In this document: piece by piece, positions 61,901 through 64,000 of the stretch
Layout of the letters: every line of letters begins with the position of its first letter
Position numbering within the stretch: position 1 is the stretch's first letter
From: Straminergon stramineum
Lineage: Eukaryota > Streptophyta > Bryopsida > Hypnales > Calliergonaceae
Assembly: GCA_963920665.1 (NCBI GenBank)
Contig: OY987271.1
Location: forward strand, 1,738,501 to 1,802,500
Direction: 5' to 3'
DNA: 64,000 nucleotides
Notes under the pieces: model-generated
Databases searched by the model: none
What the model was told of the DNA's origin: nothing
The model's input: only the letters and a program-made list of their open reading frames with translations
Program-made: the position numbers and the translations under genes

Positions 61901-64000
61901 TCGTTGCCGACGAGGTAGGATCTATCTTGATGTTGTAGCTGCACTGAAGAAAATTCGAAGGATGAAAACATCTAAGTATTGTGTGACTTAGCACTTCCTG
62001 ATTAACCTCTATGACAATGCATTAGGGACATTTATAAATGTCCTATTGGTATATGAGTTTTTTCAGCTGCGGAAGCCTCACATCCTCAACGTTGTCGTTG
62101 CTGACTAAACATCTAAACGAGACTCTGTACAGCTGCATTTTGTTGAAAATCGTAATCCTCTAAAAATATTCACTATTTTATAGAAATAAATGCATACAAT
62201 TATCTTTTGGGGAATGCCTTTAGTTTTCTTATTCGTTGCAGTTGATTCCTGATTGAGTCTCACATTTTATCGTTACTAACAACTCCTATAATTTACTAAA
62301 TTACATATGACTTGAATATTTTCTTCATTGTTAAATTATGCATGCATAGTGTTTTTAAGTCCTGAATCCTTGAAAAATGGACCTACAACTTTGGATAAGC
62401 CTTAATGCTAGTTTGTAGTATGTCAATCCGTCTATTTTAATGTGGTTTTGAGGAGCATGCAGCTGTTCAAGATGTACCTATCTCATGCTGTCGGTAGCGA
62501 TGCATTCATGTGGCCTTTCTTAATTCAACAAGATGTTCTGAAATTCTTATTCTCAATTTTTACCTTGTTCAAATAGACTGCTGATGTTATGGAGGCAAAG
62601 TGAATCTATGGTTATTTACGCTTTTGCTATTTCATATTGTTAAATATCATAGAAGAAATTGATACAACTTTAGGATATTGTCGGTACCGATTGAATGGTC
62701 TTTGCTAGAAATTATCTATTGCTTTACCTAGCAATACAGTACTCAATTTAATTCATGCCATATTGAATCGTTATTTTGATTTAATTTTTATTCCAAAAGT
62801 AATGATCCTTTTACTTTCTTAAGATCATCCTGTTGACCACATCTAAGGTGGGTTTGATTTGATGTTAGATGATGATTGCCTTTATGATTAGTAGTTCTAT
62901 ATATTGAATCTTTAAGACCTAGATCAATGGTGATTCTAATGTGTGATGTTCATGTCATTTCAGAATTTATAGACATTAGTATGTTCAGGATCCTCGGAGA
63001 TGACAAGGAGGGTTTTGCATTCTCAAGTTGAGACAACGATTGGAGATTGTTCGAACCCCTAGGTTAGCTAGGAGTTCCTATAAATGCACATTGAATTGTA
63101 ACATGCTGTTTGGACTATTTTATTTCTAATATTGTTTTGCATAACTATTCTAGGTTGAACAGGTGATGGAAGGTGAGGACGTTGACCTCGGACAAGAGGC
63201 AATGCAAGAGAGTGATGATGACAATGATATTGTTGAGGATTGTACTAGGAACGAAGATGAGTTACGATTGGCCCAAAAGGTCAATTCCATTGGTTGTATT
63301 GAGGGTATGAGAATATCTCCCAAAGATGAATCTCATTTCACCATTCCACTTTGCCGGTTGATTCCCATGCCAATTGTTCGTCCTTCATTGGACTTTGACG
63401 TGAAGAGACTAGAGGCGGAGTTCACTCATGGTTATAGACCTGGTTCAAGTGTTTTCTATGTCTCTATTTGCAATGAGAGAGGAGGGGTACAAAATATATC
63501 TGAAGTTGACAAAACCAACATGAGCTTGCTCTGGAAATTGGAAAGTGATCGGTTTGATGAGAGACTCCTCAAAAACAAGCACCTTCAACATTTGGTTGGG
63601 AGGATGTTTTTTATATGTGATGGAAATCACAGATTCAAAGCTTGGACTGGATTCATTGACAGATTACACCGAGATGATCCCTCTTGGCACATTTCTGTCG
63701 ACAGTATTTGCTTGGATCCATCTGGAAAAACGAGACTCTTATTGCATGCCATGCATGATATAAACAAGTAAGATTGTTTCCTTCTTTTTGGGGTTATTGT
63801 TATTTTCTAGTGTTTTTCTTTAATGATGTTCATGCTTTACTTTTGAATTGTTTTTCAGATCCACACTGAGAACAGCCATGTGAAGACCAATCTTGTGCAC
63901 ACCTTGCATAGGATTCGTACTACTGGAACTCAAAGCTTGGAGACCTTTAAAGATATTCTTCCTGATTGGGAGTTCAAAAAATGTTTAAAAAGCCCTGCAA
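58917..64000 (+). CDS. ParB/sulfiredoxin-like domain protein (partial, runs past window end)
   Basis: Exons 58917-59207, 59772-59927 and 63154-63767 join in phase (GT-AG). A further exon runs from about 63859 or 63876 to the window edge. With the acceptor at 63875 the frame stays open. With the stronger-looking one at 63858 it hits a stop, so the junction is uncertain. Residues 1-45 are basic (RRRKSSTKYSSKK), likely nuclear-targeting. An acidic linker follows at about 150-185. From about residue 216 a ParB/Srx-like fold is suggested by LIPMPIVRPSLDFDVKRLEA, then FYVSI, and the hallmark loop FFICDGNHRFKAWTG (DGNHR at 305-309), comparable to the GxxR/GHHR nucleotide-binding loop of ParB N-terminal and sulfiredoxin domains. 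The neighbour is a head-to-head MULE transposase. The role is unknown: accessory transposition protein, NTP-binding DNA clamp or nuclease-like function are possibilities. Confidence 0.65.
59928..63153 (+). other. Large intron of the ParB-like gene with diverged repeats
   Basis: This 3.2-kb interval between exons 2 and 3 has no other supported gene. Between 61.53 and 62.70 kb a block of the type TGTCG(T/G)T(T/A)(G/C)C(C/T)GA followed by GTAGCTGCA or a variant recurs, near 61545, 61895, 62090, 62475 and 62675. It is related to GATGTCGTCAGTGCTGATTG near 59985. A regulatory or transposase-binding role is possible but unproven. Confidence 0.45.

Noticed and set aside
63045..63060. GTTCGAACCCC resembling a tRNA T-loop
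   Set aside because: No matching acceptor stem, D-loop or anticodon stem surrounds it.

Overview
The window is nuclear DNA of a land plant. The evidence is GT-AG introns, a chloroplast-targeted subunit of the thylakoid NDH complex (PnsB1/NDF1), an F-box/WD40 gene, and a dense background of plant-type transposons. Introns in the three host genes are short (about 40-870 bases). The rest is AT-rich, heavily decayed repeat sequence. This would fit a repeat-rich bryophyte, lycophyte or fern, but the sequence alone does not settle the lineage.

Layout. 1-5.8 kb: a decayed gag-like reading frame on the minus strand, split by a 2.4-kb fold-back element (2575-4998) that is flanked by the 5-base duplication CTTCG. 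5.8-18.9 kb: retrotransposon-derived debris with several tandem repeats: 61-base units at 7.45 kb, CTAATTGCTAAA units at 13 kb, an unusual field of GTCAATTNGWC motifs at 14.6-16.7 kb, and a perfect 32-base minisatellite at 16.8 kb. 19.0-39 kb: AT-rich debris holding a complete non-autonomous CACTA element (19013-20267), a small TIR element (22224-22600), a fold-back repeat (about 29.0-29.23 kb), a second CACTA element (29299-30528) and copies of dispersed repeats.

39.2-50.2 kb is a compact gene island. It holds PnsB1 (+, seven exons), a six-exon gene for a 161-residue C2H2 zinc-finger protein (-) that has no long open frame and was found by matching splice phases, and an F-box/WD40 gene (+, eight coding exons). 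PnsB1 and the zinc-finger gene converge. The zinc-finger and F-box genes diverge from a shared 1.7-kb interval.

50.3-64 kb returns to mobile DNA. A decayed Tc1/mariner transposase with a DD34E triad lies at 51.1-51.9 kb. A large Mutator-like transposase with a SWIM zinc finger (minus strand, 57.56-53.9 kb) is intact except for three in-frame stops, each explained by one C-to-T change. Head to head with it, a plus-strand gene from 58.9 kb to past the window end encodes a protein with a ParB/sulfiredoxin-like domain. This divergent transposase plus ParB-like pair is the best candidate for an undescribed system: possibly a two-gene DNA transposon with a ParB-like accessory protein.
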